The notes: generated by a model not told the origin, from the letters alone. Positions 45,082-54,408 are shown, counted from the first letter of the stretch. The stretch: 64,000 bases of DNA from Aminobacter anthyllidis (GCF_018555685.1 NZ_JAFLWW010000006.1:124001-188000); one strand, 5' to 3'. Numbers and translations are program-made.

Positions 45082-45394
45082 GCTCTAAGGCTAAAGATAA
45101 CCCACCGCCGCGCCGGCGGACTTTGATTGGCTGATGGAAGGCTTTTCCACGCCGGAAGATTCTTCTTGGGCGTCGAATAGCCGGCATGAAAGCGGGTTGG
45201 CGAGGAGCGCAACAATCACGAAGTTGCCTGTGACCGTTAGCATAGCGGAATGGTCACGGCATGCCGTGATGTCGAAGCTGCCGCTGTGGTGCAGAGCCGC
45301 AAGCGACGACGCCAAAACTGTCACCCTCTGTCAGCATCCACCGTGGATAGCCGCCCCCGTTTCTCCACACCCTCGAAACCTGCCGTACAATTCT

Positions 45395-45620
45395 TCCCAG
45401 TTCCTCCCATGGGAACGCCGGTCGCGACGGTGATCTGTGGGGAGGAACCGGCGCCTCCGATCTTGGGCTAACGTGGCTCTTGATCCGGGGAGGTTCTGTC
45501 CAAGGGTTCCCCTCCGGGCACTACGGCCCGGGTGCGCTGGACGATGCGCTAGTGGGACCGCAAACAGGCGCCAATGCCTCAAGCGGTCTGCGGAAGCGGA
45601 ACGGACGGGAACAGAAATCG
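45395..45620. ncRNA. Candidate structured RNA or leader, family unknown
   Basis: A gene-free stretch rich in stable stems. GTTCCTCCC (45401-45409) pairs perfectly with GGGAGGAAC (45441-45449) around an inner CGCCG/CGGTG hairpin. CCGGGC-ACTACG-GCCCGG forms a hairpin at 45514-45531, and GGGGA/TCCCC arms lie at 45487-45513. No open frame here has a ribosome site and protein-like pattern. It was compared from memory with 6S, SRP, RNase P and tmRNA signatures without a match. Strand and boundaries are unknown. Confidence 0.3.
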
Positions 45621-45717
45621 CCGGCGGTGCGCGAGGTTCGTTCCACATACTATCAATCGGAAGGCATGGCCTCGCGCCCCGCTTCCCGAAATACCTCCTG
45701 CAAGGGAGCGTTCCTTG

Positions 45718-45847
45718 ACAATGGCCAGACCGGAAACGGGGCGTGGCGGTGAAGAAACTTGGCTCACCCTCATCCTGAGCTTGTCGAAGGATGCGCTTGT
45801 CGAAGGATGACAATAGCCAGGCGCGAAAGCGGGCGTGGCGGTGAAGA
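45718..45847. repeat. Direct repeats in the mur upstream gap
   Basis: A 38-base unit beginning ACAATGGCCAG and ending GCGTGGCGGTGAAGA (45718-45755) recurs with a few changes at 45810-45847. Between them CTTGTCGAAGGATG occurs twice in tandem (45779-45792, 45796-45809), next to CATCCTGAG, with which it can form a hairpin. This is a typical dispersed intergenic sequence of Mesorhizobium-type genomes. Bases 45082-45394 show nothing assignable. Confidence 0.7.
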
Positions 45848-45921
45848 TCTGCATCTTCTTCTGGGGATGAACGCCGACATAATCTTTTGCAACTGAGTGT
45901 CATCTGGCACATAGTCGCACC

Positions 45922-46362
45922 ATGACGAAGACTGCGACAAAGCCTGTTCCCAGGAAGCCCGATTACGAGAAAGCGCTGCGCAAGGCGGGCATCCGCATCA
46001 CGCGTCCGCGCAAGATCATCCTGAACATATTGGGCGAGACGGAAGACCATCCCGACGCGCTGGAAATCTTCCGCCGTGCTGAACAGATCGACAAGAGCAT
46101 CTCGCTGTCGACGGTCTATCGGACGATGAAACTTCTGGAGGAAATGGGCGCCATCCACCGCCACGCCTTCGAGGGTGGACCGTCGCGCTTCGAGCAGGCC
46201 GGTGGCGACCACCACGATCACCTGATCGACATGGACACTGGCGACGTCATCGAATTCCGCTCCGACCGCATCGAGCAATTGCAGCAGGAAATCGCCCGCC
46301 AGCTTGGCTATGACATCGTCCATCACCGGCTCGAGCTTTACGGCCGACGCCGCAAGGATTGA
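45922..46362 (+). CDS. mur: Fur family regulator, Mur (manganese uptake regulator) type
   Basis: A 146-aa metalloregulator. The winged helix comprises [18 protein letters not shown] and [16 protein letters not shown], followed by the metal site [19 protein letters not shown]. The C-terminal CxxC zinc motifs of Zur are absent, and Asp replaces the usual Cys after HHDHLI. In rhizobia the Fur-like gene near sitABCD encodes Mur, a Mn2+-responsive repressor of sit genes, which is the likely role. ATG 45922 has no strong ribosome site. Confidence 0.85.
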   Translation: MTKTATKPVPRKPDYEKALRKAGIRITRPRKIILNILGETEDHPDALEIFRRAEQIDKSISLSTVYRTMKLLEEMGAIHRHAFEGGPSRFEQAGGDHHDHLIDMDTGDVIEFRSDRIEQLQQEIARQLGYDIVHHRLELYGRRRKD

Positions 46363-46497
46363 TGACGCTGGGTCAGGCCACGACGAGTTGATCGCCAAGC
46401 AACGCGTCCCGCCGGGTGTCGAGTTGACCTTGTCACTGGCGCGGTCAATCATGCCGCGACTTTCGAAGAGCGCAATCAGCAGACAGGAATGGCGATC

Positions 46498-47919
46498 ATG
46501 GAAAAAGCCGAAATCGGACTGATCGGATTGGGCACTATGGGCTCGAACCTGGCGCTCAACATCGCCGAAAAAGGCCACCGCATCGCTGTCTTCAACCGGA
46601 CGCCGGCCCGCACCCAGGCGTTTGTCGAATCTGCCGGCGCGTTGCGCGACATGGTGGTGCCCTGCGCCTCGATCGAAGAGCTGACCGATGCCATCCGCCC
46701 GCCACGTCCCGTCATCATCATGGTGCTGGCGGGCACCCCGGTCGACGAACAGATCGCGGCACTGCGCGGCGTCATGTCGGCCAACGACATCATCATCGAC
46801 GCCGGCAACGCCAATTTCCGTGACACCATGCGCCGCTTCAAGGAGCTCGAGGGTTCGGGCCTGACCTTCATCGGCATGGGCGTTTCGGGCGGCGAGGAGG
46901 GCGCGCGCCACGGTCCTTCGATCATGGTCGGCGGCACGCCTGAATCCTACCAGCGTGTCGAAGGCGTGCTGACCGCGATCTCGGCCAAGTTCAAGGGCGA
47001 GCCCTGTGCCGCCTGGCTCGGCACCGATGGTGCCGGCCACTTCGTCAAGACCATCCACAACGGCATCGAATATGCCGACATGCAGATGATCGCCGAAATC
47101 TACGGCATCCTGCGCGACGGGCTTGGCATGAGGCCCAAAGAGATCGCCCCGGTCTTCGCCGGCTGGAACAAGGGCCGTCTCGAATCCTACCTGATCGAGA
47201 TCACCGCATCCGTGCTCGAAGCCGACGATCCCAAGACCGGGCGTCCGGTAGTCGACATCATCCTCGACCGGGCCGGGCAGAAGGGCACCGGCAAATGGTC
47301 GGTGATCGAGGCGCAGCAGCTCGGCATCCCGGCGACGGCGATCGAGGCGGCGGTCGCGGCGCGCGTGCTGTCGTCGATGAAGGACGAGCGGCTGGCGGCC
47401 GAGAAGGCCTATGGCGCCAACGCGCTGAAGTTCGCAGGCGACCGGGGCGACGTGCTTGGCGATCTCGAGCTTGCGTTGTTTGCCGGCAAGATCGCCGCCT
47501 ATGCTCAAGGGTTTGCGGTGATGGCGGGCGCTTCGAAGGAGTTCGGCTGGAACCTGCCGATGCCGACGATCGCCAAGATCTGGCGCGCCGGCTGCATCAT
47601 CCGCTCGCAGTTCCTCGACACCATCGCCGAGGCCTTCGGCAAGGCTGACCCGTCGACAAACCTTCTGATGGTGCCGGCCTTCGTCGAGATGATGGGCAAG
47701 GCGCATCCCTCGCTGCGCCGCATTGTTGCCCGTGCCGCCGAAGCAGGACTGCCGGTGCCGGCGCTGTCGTCAGCACTTGCCTATTTCGACGGCTATCGCC
47801 AGGGCCGCGGCTCGACCGACCTGACCCAGGCGCAGCGCGATTTCTTCGGCGCCCACGGCTTCGAGCGCATCGATGCGCCGGGCGCGTTCCACGGCCCGTG
47901 GGGTAGCGGTGCGGCTTAA
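46498..47919 (+). CDS. gnd: 6-phosphogluconate dehydrogenase, decarboxylating
   Basis: A 473-aa NADP enzyme of the oxidative pentose phosphate pathway, converting 6-phosphogluconate to ribulose-5-phosphate and CO2. N-terminal GLIGLGTMGSNLALNIAEKG binds the cofactor, followed by FNRTPAR. The catalytic region has GVSGGEEGARHGPSIMVGG and the Lys-containing GAGHFVKTIHNGIEYADMQ; the C-terminal domain ends GAFHGPWG. ATG 46498 has AGGA at a better distance than the in-frame ATG at 46489. It converges on the LacI gene, and the two stop codons share the sequence TTAA. Confidence 0.94.
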   Translation: MEKAEIGLIGLGTMGSNLALNIAEKGHRIAVFNRTPARTQAFVESAGALRDMVVPCASIEELTDAIRPPRPVIIMVLAGTPVDEQIAALRGVMSANDIIIDAGNANFRDTMRRFKELEGSGLTFIGMGVSGGEEGARHGPSIMVGGTPESYQRVEGVLTAISAKFKGEPCAAWLGTDGAGHFVKTIHNGIEYADMQMIAEIYGILRDGLGMRPKEIAPVFAGWNKGRLESYLIEITASVLEADDPKTGRPVVDIILDRAGQKGTGKWSVIEAQQLGIPATAIEAAVAARVLSSMKDERLAAEKAYGANALKFAGDRGDVLGDLELALFAGKIAAYAQGFAVMAGASKEFGWNLPMPTIAKIWRAGCIIRSQFLDTIAEAFGKADPSTNLLMVPAFVEMMGKAHPSLRRIVARAAEAGLPVPALSSALAYFDGYRQGRGSTDLTQAQRDFFGAHGFERIDAPGAFHGPWGSGAA

Positions 47920-48971
47920 GCCTCGTAGGCCTCGACCGCGCTCGGCTGGCTGAGGCTCTGCAGCGCGGCGATGTCGCGGCCGGCGATGCGGCCGAGTACC
48001 GCGCGGGCGAGCTCCGCGCCGGCCAGTCGCACGTCTTCATTGACGACATAAAGCTGCGGCCTGAGCAGGTGCAGCAGCTTTGACGACTGCTTGGAGACGA
48101 TGTCGACGTCCTGGCCGAGCTTGAAGCCCGCATCCTCGACACCGGCGACCAGCGCAAACGTGCCGGCGCCCGCGCCGCTGACGAAGCCATCGGGGCGGTT
48201 CGGCCGGCGCATCAGTTCTGATGTGACCGCACGGATGTCTTCGATCGAGTGGTCGACAGTCGCCGTGGGGAACGGCACCTCGCTGAGACCGTGTTCCATC
48301 AAGGCGTCGGCAAAGCCGTCGCGCATGTGCCTGTAGTAGCTGAGGTTGGAAGGCGGCGCGAGCAGCGCCAGTCGCTTGCGCCCGAGGGCGGCGAGCTTCT
48401 TCACCGCCTCGACCGAATAGGCGTGGTTGTCGAAATCATGGAACGGGTGGTCGATGCCCATATGGGTGCGGCCATGGGTGGCGAATGGCATGCCGCGCTC
48501 GGTCATGTAGCGCACGCGTTTGTCGTCGGGCTCGGTGCGCGAGATGATGACGCCGTCAGCGGACGCGGTCTCGACGACATAACGCACCGGCTCGAGCGGA
48601 TCGTTGTTGCGCGAATAGGGCGTGACGACGAGATGATAGGGCGTCTGCGCCAGGGCTTCGGAGATGCCGTAGATCAGATCGGAGACGAAGCCGCCGATTT
48701 GCTCTTCGGTGTTGAGCACCAGGGAGATGACGTTGGTCTTGCCGGTGCGCAGGCGCACGCCGGCGCGGTTGGGCCGATAGCCGATCTGGCGGGCGACGAG
48801 CTGCACCCGCTGCCTGGTCGCCGCGCCGATTTCGGGCGCATCCTTGAGCGCCCGCGACACCGTGGTGACGCCGAGGCCGGTCATGAAGGCGATGGTCTTC
48901 AGCGTCGGCGGATTGGCCTCCCCGCCAGCGGTCGGTTCGGCACTTTCGTCCGGCGGTGTCTTGTCGTTCAT
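47916..48971 (-). CDS. LacI family transcriptional regulator
   Basis: A 351-aa repressor with a 20-residue acidic, disordered N-terminal extension (DKTPPDESAEPTAGGEANPP). The HTH reads LKTIAFMTGLGVTTVSRALK and the hinge YRPNRAGVRLRTGKTNVISL, followed by the sugar-binding domain. It is divergent from the CUT1 sugar transporter gene, and two CTGTAACGTTTCAG sites lie in between. It therefore most likely controls the 49335-57003 operon and itself. The inducer is unknown. Confidence 0.9.
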   Translation of the reverse strand: MNDKTPPDESAEPTAGGEANPPTLKTIAFMTGLGVTTVSRALKDAPEIGAATRQRVQLVARQIGYRPNRAGVRLRTGKTNVISLVLNTEEQIGGFVSDLIYGISEALAQTPYHLVVTPYSRNNDPLEPVRYVVETASADGVIISRTEPDDKRVRYMTERGMPFATHGRTHMGIDHPFHDFDNHAYSVEAVKKLAALGRKRLALLAPPSNLSYYRHMRDGFADALMEHGLSEVPFPTATVDHSIEDIRAVTSELMRRPNRPDGFVSGAGAGTFALVAGVEDAGFKLGQDVDIVSKQSSKLLHLLRPQLYVVNEDVRLAGAELARAVLGRIAGRDIAALQSLSQPSAVEAYEA

Positions 48972-49049
48972 GGCCGTTGCCCCGCCATATTATCTGCTCG
49001 GCGCATATCGCATTTGCATGATGAACCTTGCAAGCGCTTACCGCAATAA

Positions 49050-49063
49050 CTGTAACGTTTCAG
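49050..49063. promoter_or_regulatory. LacI-type operator near the regulator gene
   Basis: CTGTAACGTTTCAG, a 14-base site symmetric except at one position on each side (core AACGTT with CTG/CAG ends). An identical copy is at 49304-49317. The central CG is typical of LacI-family operators. It lies 79 bases upstream of the lacI-type start codon. Confidence 0.7.
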
Positions 49064-49303
49064 GTTGTGCTAATTTTGCCCAAAACCGGGCCTTCGCCGA
49101 GTCGGTGGCGCGCCCGGGTATCGTGCATTGCAGCACCGGTAGTTGTCGTTGATTCATCTGTACATTCTGCTTGATAATGCTGCATCGCAGCGGCTTTTGC
49201 TAAGCCTGGAGGTCGTCGTCAAGATTGCCGCTTTAGTTCGGGTAGCGAAGAAAATCACGGGATACCCATTGCGGCGCCCAAAAACATCGCATAACGTCCG
49301 CAC

Positions 49304-49317
49304 CTGTAACGTTTCAG
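49304..49317. promoter_or_regulatory. LacI-type operator near the binding-protein gene
   Basis: A second, identical CTGTAACGTTTCAG, 18 bases before the start codon of the sugar-binding protein gene and just ahead of its ribosome site. The two copies are 254 bases apart, so loop formation by a tetramer or two dimers is conceivable. Confidence 0.7.
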
Positions 49318-49334
49318 ATTCAGGGAGGAGTACG

Positions 49335-50573
49335 ATGCGTTATAGGCTGACGACCGCTGCATTTGCGGCAGGAGTCGTGTTTGGGGCTGTTGGTTCGGCC
49401 TCCGCGACCGATCTTGAAGTGACGCACTGGTGGACCTCCGGCGGCGAGGCGGCGGCGGTTGCCGAACTTGCCAAGGCCTTCGACGCCACCGGCAACAAAT
49501 GGATCGATGGTGCGATTGCCGGTTCCGGCGACATCGCCCGGCCGATCATGATCAGCCGCATCACCGGCGGCGACCCGATGGGCGCGACCCAGTTCAACCA
49601 CGGCCGCCAGGCGGAGGAGCTTGTCCAGGCCGGCTTGATGCGCGACTTCACCGAACTGGCCGAGAAGGAAGGCTGGACCAAGTTCATCCATCCCAAGAGC
49701 CTGCTCGACGGCTGCACGCTCGACGGCAAGATCTACTGCGTGCCGGTCAACATCCACTCGCAGCAATGGCTGTGGCTGTCGAACAAGGCGTTTGCCGACG
49801 CAGGCGTCGCCGTTCCCAAGAACTGGGACGAGTTCGTGGCGGCGGCTCCGGCGCTGGAAAAGGCCGGTGTCGTGCCGCTCGCCATCGGCCAGCAGCCCTG
49901 GCAGACGACGCTCGCCTTCCAGGTGATTCTCGTCGCGCTTGCCGGTCCGGAAACGTTCCAGAAAGTGTTCGGCGACAAGGACGCGACTTTGGCCGCCGGC
50001 GCCGAAATGGCCAAGGTCTTCGCCGCCGCCGACCAGGCGCGCAATATGTCGGCCAAGTCCAACGTCCAGGAATGGAACCAGGCCACCAGCCTGGTGATCA
50101 ACGGCAAGGCCGGCGGGCAGATCATGGGCGACTGGGCCCAGGGCGAGTTCCAGGTCGCGGGCCAGGTTGCCGGCAAGGACTACACCTGCCTGCCCGGCCT
50201 CGGCGTCAACGAGATCATCTCGACCGGCGGCGATGCCTTCTACTTCCCCAAGCAGACCGACCCCGAGAAGGCCAAGGCACAGGAAGCCCTTGCCTCGGTG
50301 ATGCTGTCGCCGGCGACGCAGGTTGCTTTCAATCTCAAGAAGGGCTCGCTGCCGGTGCGTGGCGACGTCGACCTGAACGCCGCCAACGACTGCATGAAGA
50401 AGGGGCTTGAGATCCTTGCCAAGGGCAACATCATCCCGGCGCCCGACCAGCTGATGTCGGCCGATGGCGTGACCCAGGTCAACGACCTGTTCGTCGAGTT
50501 CTTCGCCAACAAGGAGCTTTCGGCAGCGGACGCGCAGAAGCGTTTTGCCGAAATCATCGCCGCTGCGGACTAG
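49335..50573 (+). CDS. CUT1 sugar ABC transporter substrate-binding protein
   Basis: A 412-aa periplasmic sugar-binding protein. After the signal peptide (ending GSASA), the mature part opens TDLEVTHWWTSGGEAAAVAE, the form seen in glucose/mannose-type (GtsA-like) binding proteins. The ligand cannot be fixed from this, and the downstream isomerase/dehydrogenase genes suggest a modified or less common sugar. GGGAGGAG precedes ATG 49335, with the LacI operator immediately upstream. Confidence 0.92.
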   Translation: MRYRLTTAAFAAGVVFGAVGSASATDLEVTHWWTSGGEAAAVAELAKAFDATGNKWIDGAIAGSGDIARPIMISRITGGDPMGATQFNHGRQAEELVQAGLMRDFTELAEKEGWTKFIHPKSLLDGCTLDGKIYCVPVNIHSQQWLWLSNKAFADAGVAVPKNWDEFVAAAPALEKAGVVPLAIGQQPWQTTLAFQVILVALAGPETFQKVFGDKDATLAAGAEMAKVFAAADQARNMSAKSNVQEWNQATSLVINGKAGGQIMGDWAQGEFQVAGQVAGKDYTCLPGLGVNEIISTGGDAFYFPKQTDPEKAKAQEALASVMLSPATQVAFNLKKGSLPVRGDVDLNAANDCMKKGLEILAKGNIIPAPDQLMSADGVTQVNDLFVEFFANKELSAADAQKRFAEIIAAAD

Positions 50574-50699
50574 GGCAGGCTCTCCGGGTTTCCCGACCCG
50601 GTCCCTGCTTGAGATGCTGCAGTCATGACAGCGGCGTTCTGCCGGCCCCGACGTGTCGGGACCGGCAGATTGCCACACGATCCGGATGGGTGCCGACCG

Positions 50700-51602
50700 A
50701 TGACCCCGATGTATCAGGGCCGACCGAGCCGGTTGTTTCGCAACCTGAACGCCAAGATCGCCTCGATCCCGATGATCCTGACCGCGCTGGTCATTTTCGT
50801 CGGCGGCACCGCGTGGACCGTGTTTTATTCCTTCACCAATTCCAAGCTTCTGCCGCGCGCAAGCTTCGTCGGCCTCGAGCAATATGAGCGCCTGTGGGCG
50901 ACGCCGCGCTGGCTGACGGCGGTCGAAAACATCGCCATCTACGGGGTCTGCACCTTGGTCTTCTCGCTGGTCATCGGCTTCCTGCTGGCGGCGCTGATGG
51001 ACCAGAAGATCCGCTTCGAAAACACCTTCCGCACGATCTTCCTCTATCCTTTTGCGCTGTCCTTCATCGTCACCGGGCTTGCCTGGCAGTGGATCCTCAA
51101 CCCGAATTTCGGCATCCAGCAGGTGGTGCGCAATCTCGGCTGGACGAGCTTCACCTTCGATCCGCTCTACGATGCAGACATCGTCATCTACGGCATCCTG
51201 ATCGCCGGGCTGTGGCAGGGCACCGGGCTGATCATGTGCCTGATGCTGGCCGGGCTGCGCGGCATCGACGCCGATATCTGGAAGGCCGCCCGCGTCGACG
51301 GCATCCCGACCTGGAAGACCTATGTCTTCATCGTCATTCCGATGATGCGGCCGGTGCTGGTCACGACGCTGGTCATCATCGCAAGCGGCATCGTCAAGGT
51401 CTACGACCTCGTCGTCGCCCAGACCAGCGGCGGTCCGGGCATCGCCTCGGAGGTGCCGGCGAAATACGTCTACAACTACATGTTCCTGGCGCAGAACCTG
51501 GGCCAGGGCTTCGCCGCCTCGACGATGATGCTGCTTTCGGTGGTCATCGTCGTCGTGCCCTGGGCGTATCTCGAATTCGGGGGCAAGCGGCGCCATGGTT
51601 GA
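50700..51602 (+). CDS. CUT1 sugar ABC transporter permease (MalF role)
   Basis: A 300-aa permease with six predicted helices. IASIPMILTALVIFVGGTAW starts the membrane part, and the EAA loop is KAARVDGIPTWKTYVFIVIP. ATG 50700 fits the family length; the longer reading from 50625 adds an uncharged, Cys-containing extension with no counterpart in the family. The 50574-50699 gap holds GC-rich inverted sequence, as is usual after a binding-protein gene. Confidence 0.9.
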   Translation: MTPMYQGRPSRLFRNLNAKIASIPMILTALVIFVGGTAWTVFYSFTNSKLLPRASFVGLEQYERLWATPRWLTAVENIAIYGVCTLVFSLVIGFLLAALMDQKIRFENTFRTIFLYPFALSFIVTGLAWQWILNPNFGIQQVVRNLGWTSFTFDPLYDADIVIYGILIAGLWQGTGLIMCLMLAGLRGIDADIWKAARVDGIPTWKTYVFIVIPMMRPVLVTTLVIIASGIVKVYDLVVAQTSGGPGIASEVPAKYVYNYMFLAQNLGQGFAASTMMLLSVVIVVVPWAYLEFGGKRRHG

Positions 51603-52548
51603 GCAGGTTTTCCGCGCAGTGCCCGACATGGCGGCAGTCGCGCCGGCGGCAAGCAGCGCTGGCGGTCTTGTCGGACCCAGCGGTCCAAGACCGCGGCGCA
51701 CATTCTCCCGCCGCAACATCTTCATCTACGGCACGCTCTTCGTCGTCGCGATCTACTACCTGCTGCCGCTCTACGTCATGGTGGTGACGTCGCTGAAAGG
51801 CATGCCCGAGATCAGGTTCGGCAACATCTTCTCGCCGCCTGTCGAGATCACTTTCGAGCCCTGGGTCAAGGCGTGGTCGACGGCCTGCACGGGTCTCAAC
51901 TGCGACGGGCTTTCGCGCGGTTTCTGGAACTCGGTGCGCATCACCGTGCCGTCGGTGTTCCTGTCGATCGCCATTGCCTCGGTCAACGGCTACGCGCTCG
52001 CCAACTGGCGCTTCAAGGGCGCCGAGGTGTTCTTCACCGTGCTCGTCGTAGGCGCCTTCATCCCCTACCAGGTGATGCTCTACCCGATCGTCATCGTGCT
52101 ACGCGAGATCGGGCTCTATGGCAGCCTGTGGGGGCTGGTGCTGGTGCACACCATCTTCGGCATGCCGATCCTGACGCTGTTGTTCCGCAACTATTTCGCC
52201 TCGCTGCCGGAAGAACTGTTCAAGGCCGCGCGCGTCGATGGCGCCGGATTCTGGACCATCTACCTCAGGATCATGCTGCCGATGTCGCTGCCGATCTTTG
52301 TCGTCGCCATCATCCTGCAGGTCACCGGCATCTGGAACGATTTCCTGTTCGGCGTCGTCTACACCAAGCCCGACACCTACCCGATGACGGTCCAGCTCAA
52401 CAACATCGTCAACGCCGTGCAGGGCGTGAAGGAATACAACGTCAACATGGCGGCGACACTGCTGACGGGTCTGGTTCCGCTTGTGATCTATTTCGTTTCC
52501 GGCAAGCTTTTCGTCCGCGGCATCGCCGCTGGCGCGGTGAAGGGATGA
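51595..52548 (+). CDS. CUT1 sugar ABC transporter permease (MalG role)
   Basis: A 317-aa permease whose start overlaps the end of the preceding gene by eight bases. After a disordered N-terminal stretch of about 35 residues comes the first helix (NIFIYGTLFVVAIYYLLPLY). The EAA loop KAARVDGAGFWTIYLRIMLP and the C-terminal SGKLFVRGIAAGAVKG are typical of the family. Confidence 0.92.
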   Translation: MVEQVFRAVPDMAAVAPAASSAGGLVGPSGPRPRRTFSRRNIFIYGTLFVVAIYYLLPLYVMVVTSLKGMPEIRFGNIFSPPVEITFEPWVKAWSTACTGLNCDGLSRGFWNSVRITVPSVFLSIAIASVNGYALANWRFKGAEVFFTVLVVGAFIPYQVMLYPIVIVLREIGLYGSLWGLVLVHTIFGMPILTLLFRNYFASLPEELFKAARVDGAGFWTIYLRIMLPMSLPIFVVAIILQVTGIWNDFLFGVVYTKPDTYPMTVQLNNIVNAVQGVKEYNVNMAATLLTGLVPLVIYFVSGKLFVRGIAAGAVKG

Positions 52549-52552
52549 GGCG

Positions 52553-53635
52553 ATGACGAGTGTCGTGGTCAAGGATGTCTCGCTCAGCTTCGGCGCCTAT
52601 GACGTGCTGAAGGAGCTCAATCTCGACGTGCCGGAGGGTGAGTTCCTGGTGCTGCTCGGTCCCTCGGGCTGCGGCAAGTCCACCCTGCTCAACTGCATCG
52701 CCGGCCTGCTCGATGTCTCCGACGGACAGATATTCATCAAGGGCAAGAACGTCACCTGGGAGGAGCCCAAGGACCGCGGCATCGGCATGGTGTTCCAGTC
52801 CTATGCGCTCTATCCGCAGATGACGGTGGAGGGAAACCTGTCCTTCGGCCTGAAGACGGCGGGCATGGCGAAGGACGAGATCGCAAGACGTATCGCCCGC
52901 GCAGCCGAGATTCTGCAGATCGAGCCGCTGCTCAAGCGCAAGCCGGCGGCGCTGTCAGGCGGCCAGCGCCAGCGCGTGGCGATCGGCCGGGCACTGGTGC
53001 GTGATGTCGACGTTTTCCTGTTCGACGAGCCGCTATCCAACCTCGACGCCAAGCTGCGCTCGGAGCTGCGCGTCGAGATCAAGCGGCTGCACCAGAAGCT
53101 CGCCAACACCATGATCTACGTCACCCATGACCAGATCGAGGCGATGACGCTGGCTGACCGTATCGCCGTGATGAGGGGCGGCGTGATCCAGCAGCTCGAC
53201 GCGCCGCAGGTGATCTACAATCGCCCGGTCAATCGCTTCGTCGCCGGCTTCCTCGGCTCGCCCGGCATGAATTTTCTCGACGGCGAGATCGAAGGCGGTG
53301 CGGAGCCGGCCTTTGCCATTGCCGGAGCAAAGATCCCGCTCGATCGTTATGGCTTCGACGCCGTCGCGGCTCCCGGCAAGGCGGTGCTGGGTATCCGCCC
53401 CGAACACATCGCACTCGGCGACGTGGCGCGCGCCATGCCGTTTTCGGCTGATGCCGGCGTCGAGCTGGTCGAACCAATGGGCTCTGACACGCTGGTCTGG
53501 ACGAAGCTCGGCGGCCAGGGTTTCGCCTTTCGCGTCGAGGCCGAGCGCCATCTGGCATCTGGCGATCAGTTGCGCATCGGCTTCGACCCGGCGCGCGCCT
53601 CGTTGTTCGACGGCCAAAGCGGCAATCGCATCTGA
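52553..53635 (+). CDS. CUT1 sugar ABC transporter ATPase (UgpC/MalK type)
   Basis: A 360-aa ATPase with Walker A GPSGCGKST, Q-loop MVFQSYALYPQM, signature LSGGQRQR, Walker B VFLFDEPLSNLD and H-loop THDQ. The C-terminal regulatory domain (AVLGIRPEHIALG) is that of multi-sugar ATPases. It starts four bases after the permease stop codon. Confidence 0.93.
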   Translation: MTSVVVKDVSLSFGAYDVLKELNLDVPEGEFLVLLGPSGCGKSTLLNCIAGLLDVSDGQIFIKGKNVTWEEPKDRGIGMVFQSYALYPQMTVEGNLSFGLKTAGMAKDEIARRIARAAEILQIEPLLKRKPAALSGGQRQRVAIGRALVRDVDVFLFDEPLSNLDAKLRSELRVEIKRLHQKLANTMIYVTHDQIEAMTLADRIAVMRGGVIQQLDAPQVIYNRPVNRFVAGFLGSPGMNFLDGEIEGGAEPAFAIAGAKIPLDRYGFDAVAAPGKAVLGIRPEHIALGDVARAMPFSADAGVELVEPMGSDTLVWTKLGGQGFAFRVEAERHLASGDQLRIGFDPARASLFDGQSGNRI

Positions 53636-53661
53636 CATCCCCCAAGCAAACGGACAGAACC

Positions 53662-54408
53662 ATGGACTGGTCATTCCAACTCTACAGCGCCCGCAACTTC
53701 CAACCCTGGGACAAGGTGCTCAAGACACTGGGTGCCCTCGGCTACACCCAGGTCGAGGGCTTTGGTGCGGTCTACGAAGAGCCCGAGGCTTTTCGCGCCG
53801 AGCTCGACAAGAACGGTCTCGCCATGCCGAGCGGTCATTTCGGCTTCGACATGCTGGAACAGGACTTCGCCAAGGCGGTCGACATTGCCCGCACGCTCGG
53901 CATGAAGCTGATTGCCTGCCCCTGGCTCGAGCCGGCGGAGCGGCCGACCGACGCCGAAGGCTGGCGGGCGTTCGGCAATCGCCTCGCCGCCATCGGAGCC
54001 AAGGCCAGGGACGCTGGCTTCGACTTCGCCTGGCACAACCATGACTTCGAGTTCGTGCCGGTTGAGGGTGGGCTGGTGCCGCAGCGCCTCATCCTGGAAG
54101 CCGCGCCTGATATCGGATGGGAGGTCGACATTGCCTGGGTGATCCGTGGCGGCTCCGACCCGTTGCACTGGATCGAGGAGTTCGGCCCGCGCATCCTGGC
54201 TGTCCACGTCAAGGATATCGCGCCGCAGGGCGAGGCGGCCAACGAGGACGGCTGGTCCGATGTCGGCCACGGCACGGTCGACTGGGCCGGGCTGGTGACG
54301 GCTTTGCGCAAGAACACGCCGGCGAAGTATTTTGTCATGGAACACGACAACCCGGCTGATTTCGACCGCTTCGCAAGCCGTTCGATCGCAGCCGCCAAGA
54401 CCTTCTAG
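53662..54408 (+). CDS. Sugar phosphate isomerase/epimerase (TIM-barrel)
   Basis: A 248-aa protein of the xylose-isomerase-like TIM-barrel family (AP endonuclease 2 fold). Readable pieces include QVEGFGAVYEEPEAFRAEL, FAWHNHDFEFVPVEGGLVPQ, with the His/Glu-type metal site, and AVHVKDIAPQG near the C-terminus with the conserved HVKD. It would epimerise or isomerise, or dehydrate, a keto-sugar intermediate. It sits between the transporter genes and a Gfo/Idh/MocA dehydrogenase, a pairing common in inositol- and disaccharide-oxidation operons (3-keto-sugar pathways). Confidence 0.87.
   Translation: MDWSFQLYSARNFQPWDKVLKTLGALGYTQVEGFGAVYEEPEAFRAELDKNGLAMPSGHFGFDMLEQDFAKAVDIARTLGMKLIACPWLEPAERPTDAEGWRAFGNRLAAIGAKARDAGFDFAWHNHDFEFVPVEGGLVPQRLILEAAPDIGWEVDIAWVIRGGSDPLHWIEEFGPRILAVHVKDIAPQGEAANEDGWSDVGHGTVDWAGLVTALRKNTPAKYFVMEHDNPADFDRFASRSIAAAKTF

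Noticed and set aside
45091-45324. Possible 77-aa minus-strand gene downstream of DUF2171
   Set aside because: No ribosome site, no secondary-structure-like pattern, and overlapping open frames on the other strand are equally poor.
45395-45620. Assignment of the structured block as 6S, SRP, tmRNA or RNase P RNA
   Set aside because: None of the conserved sequence boxes I know for these RNAs could be found; kept only as an unknown structured region.
49320-51725. 801-codon minus-strand open frame opposite the sugar-binding protein and permease genes
   Set aside because: Spans two clear genes and shows the Asp/Arg/His-rich composition of reverse-strand artefacts.
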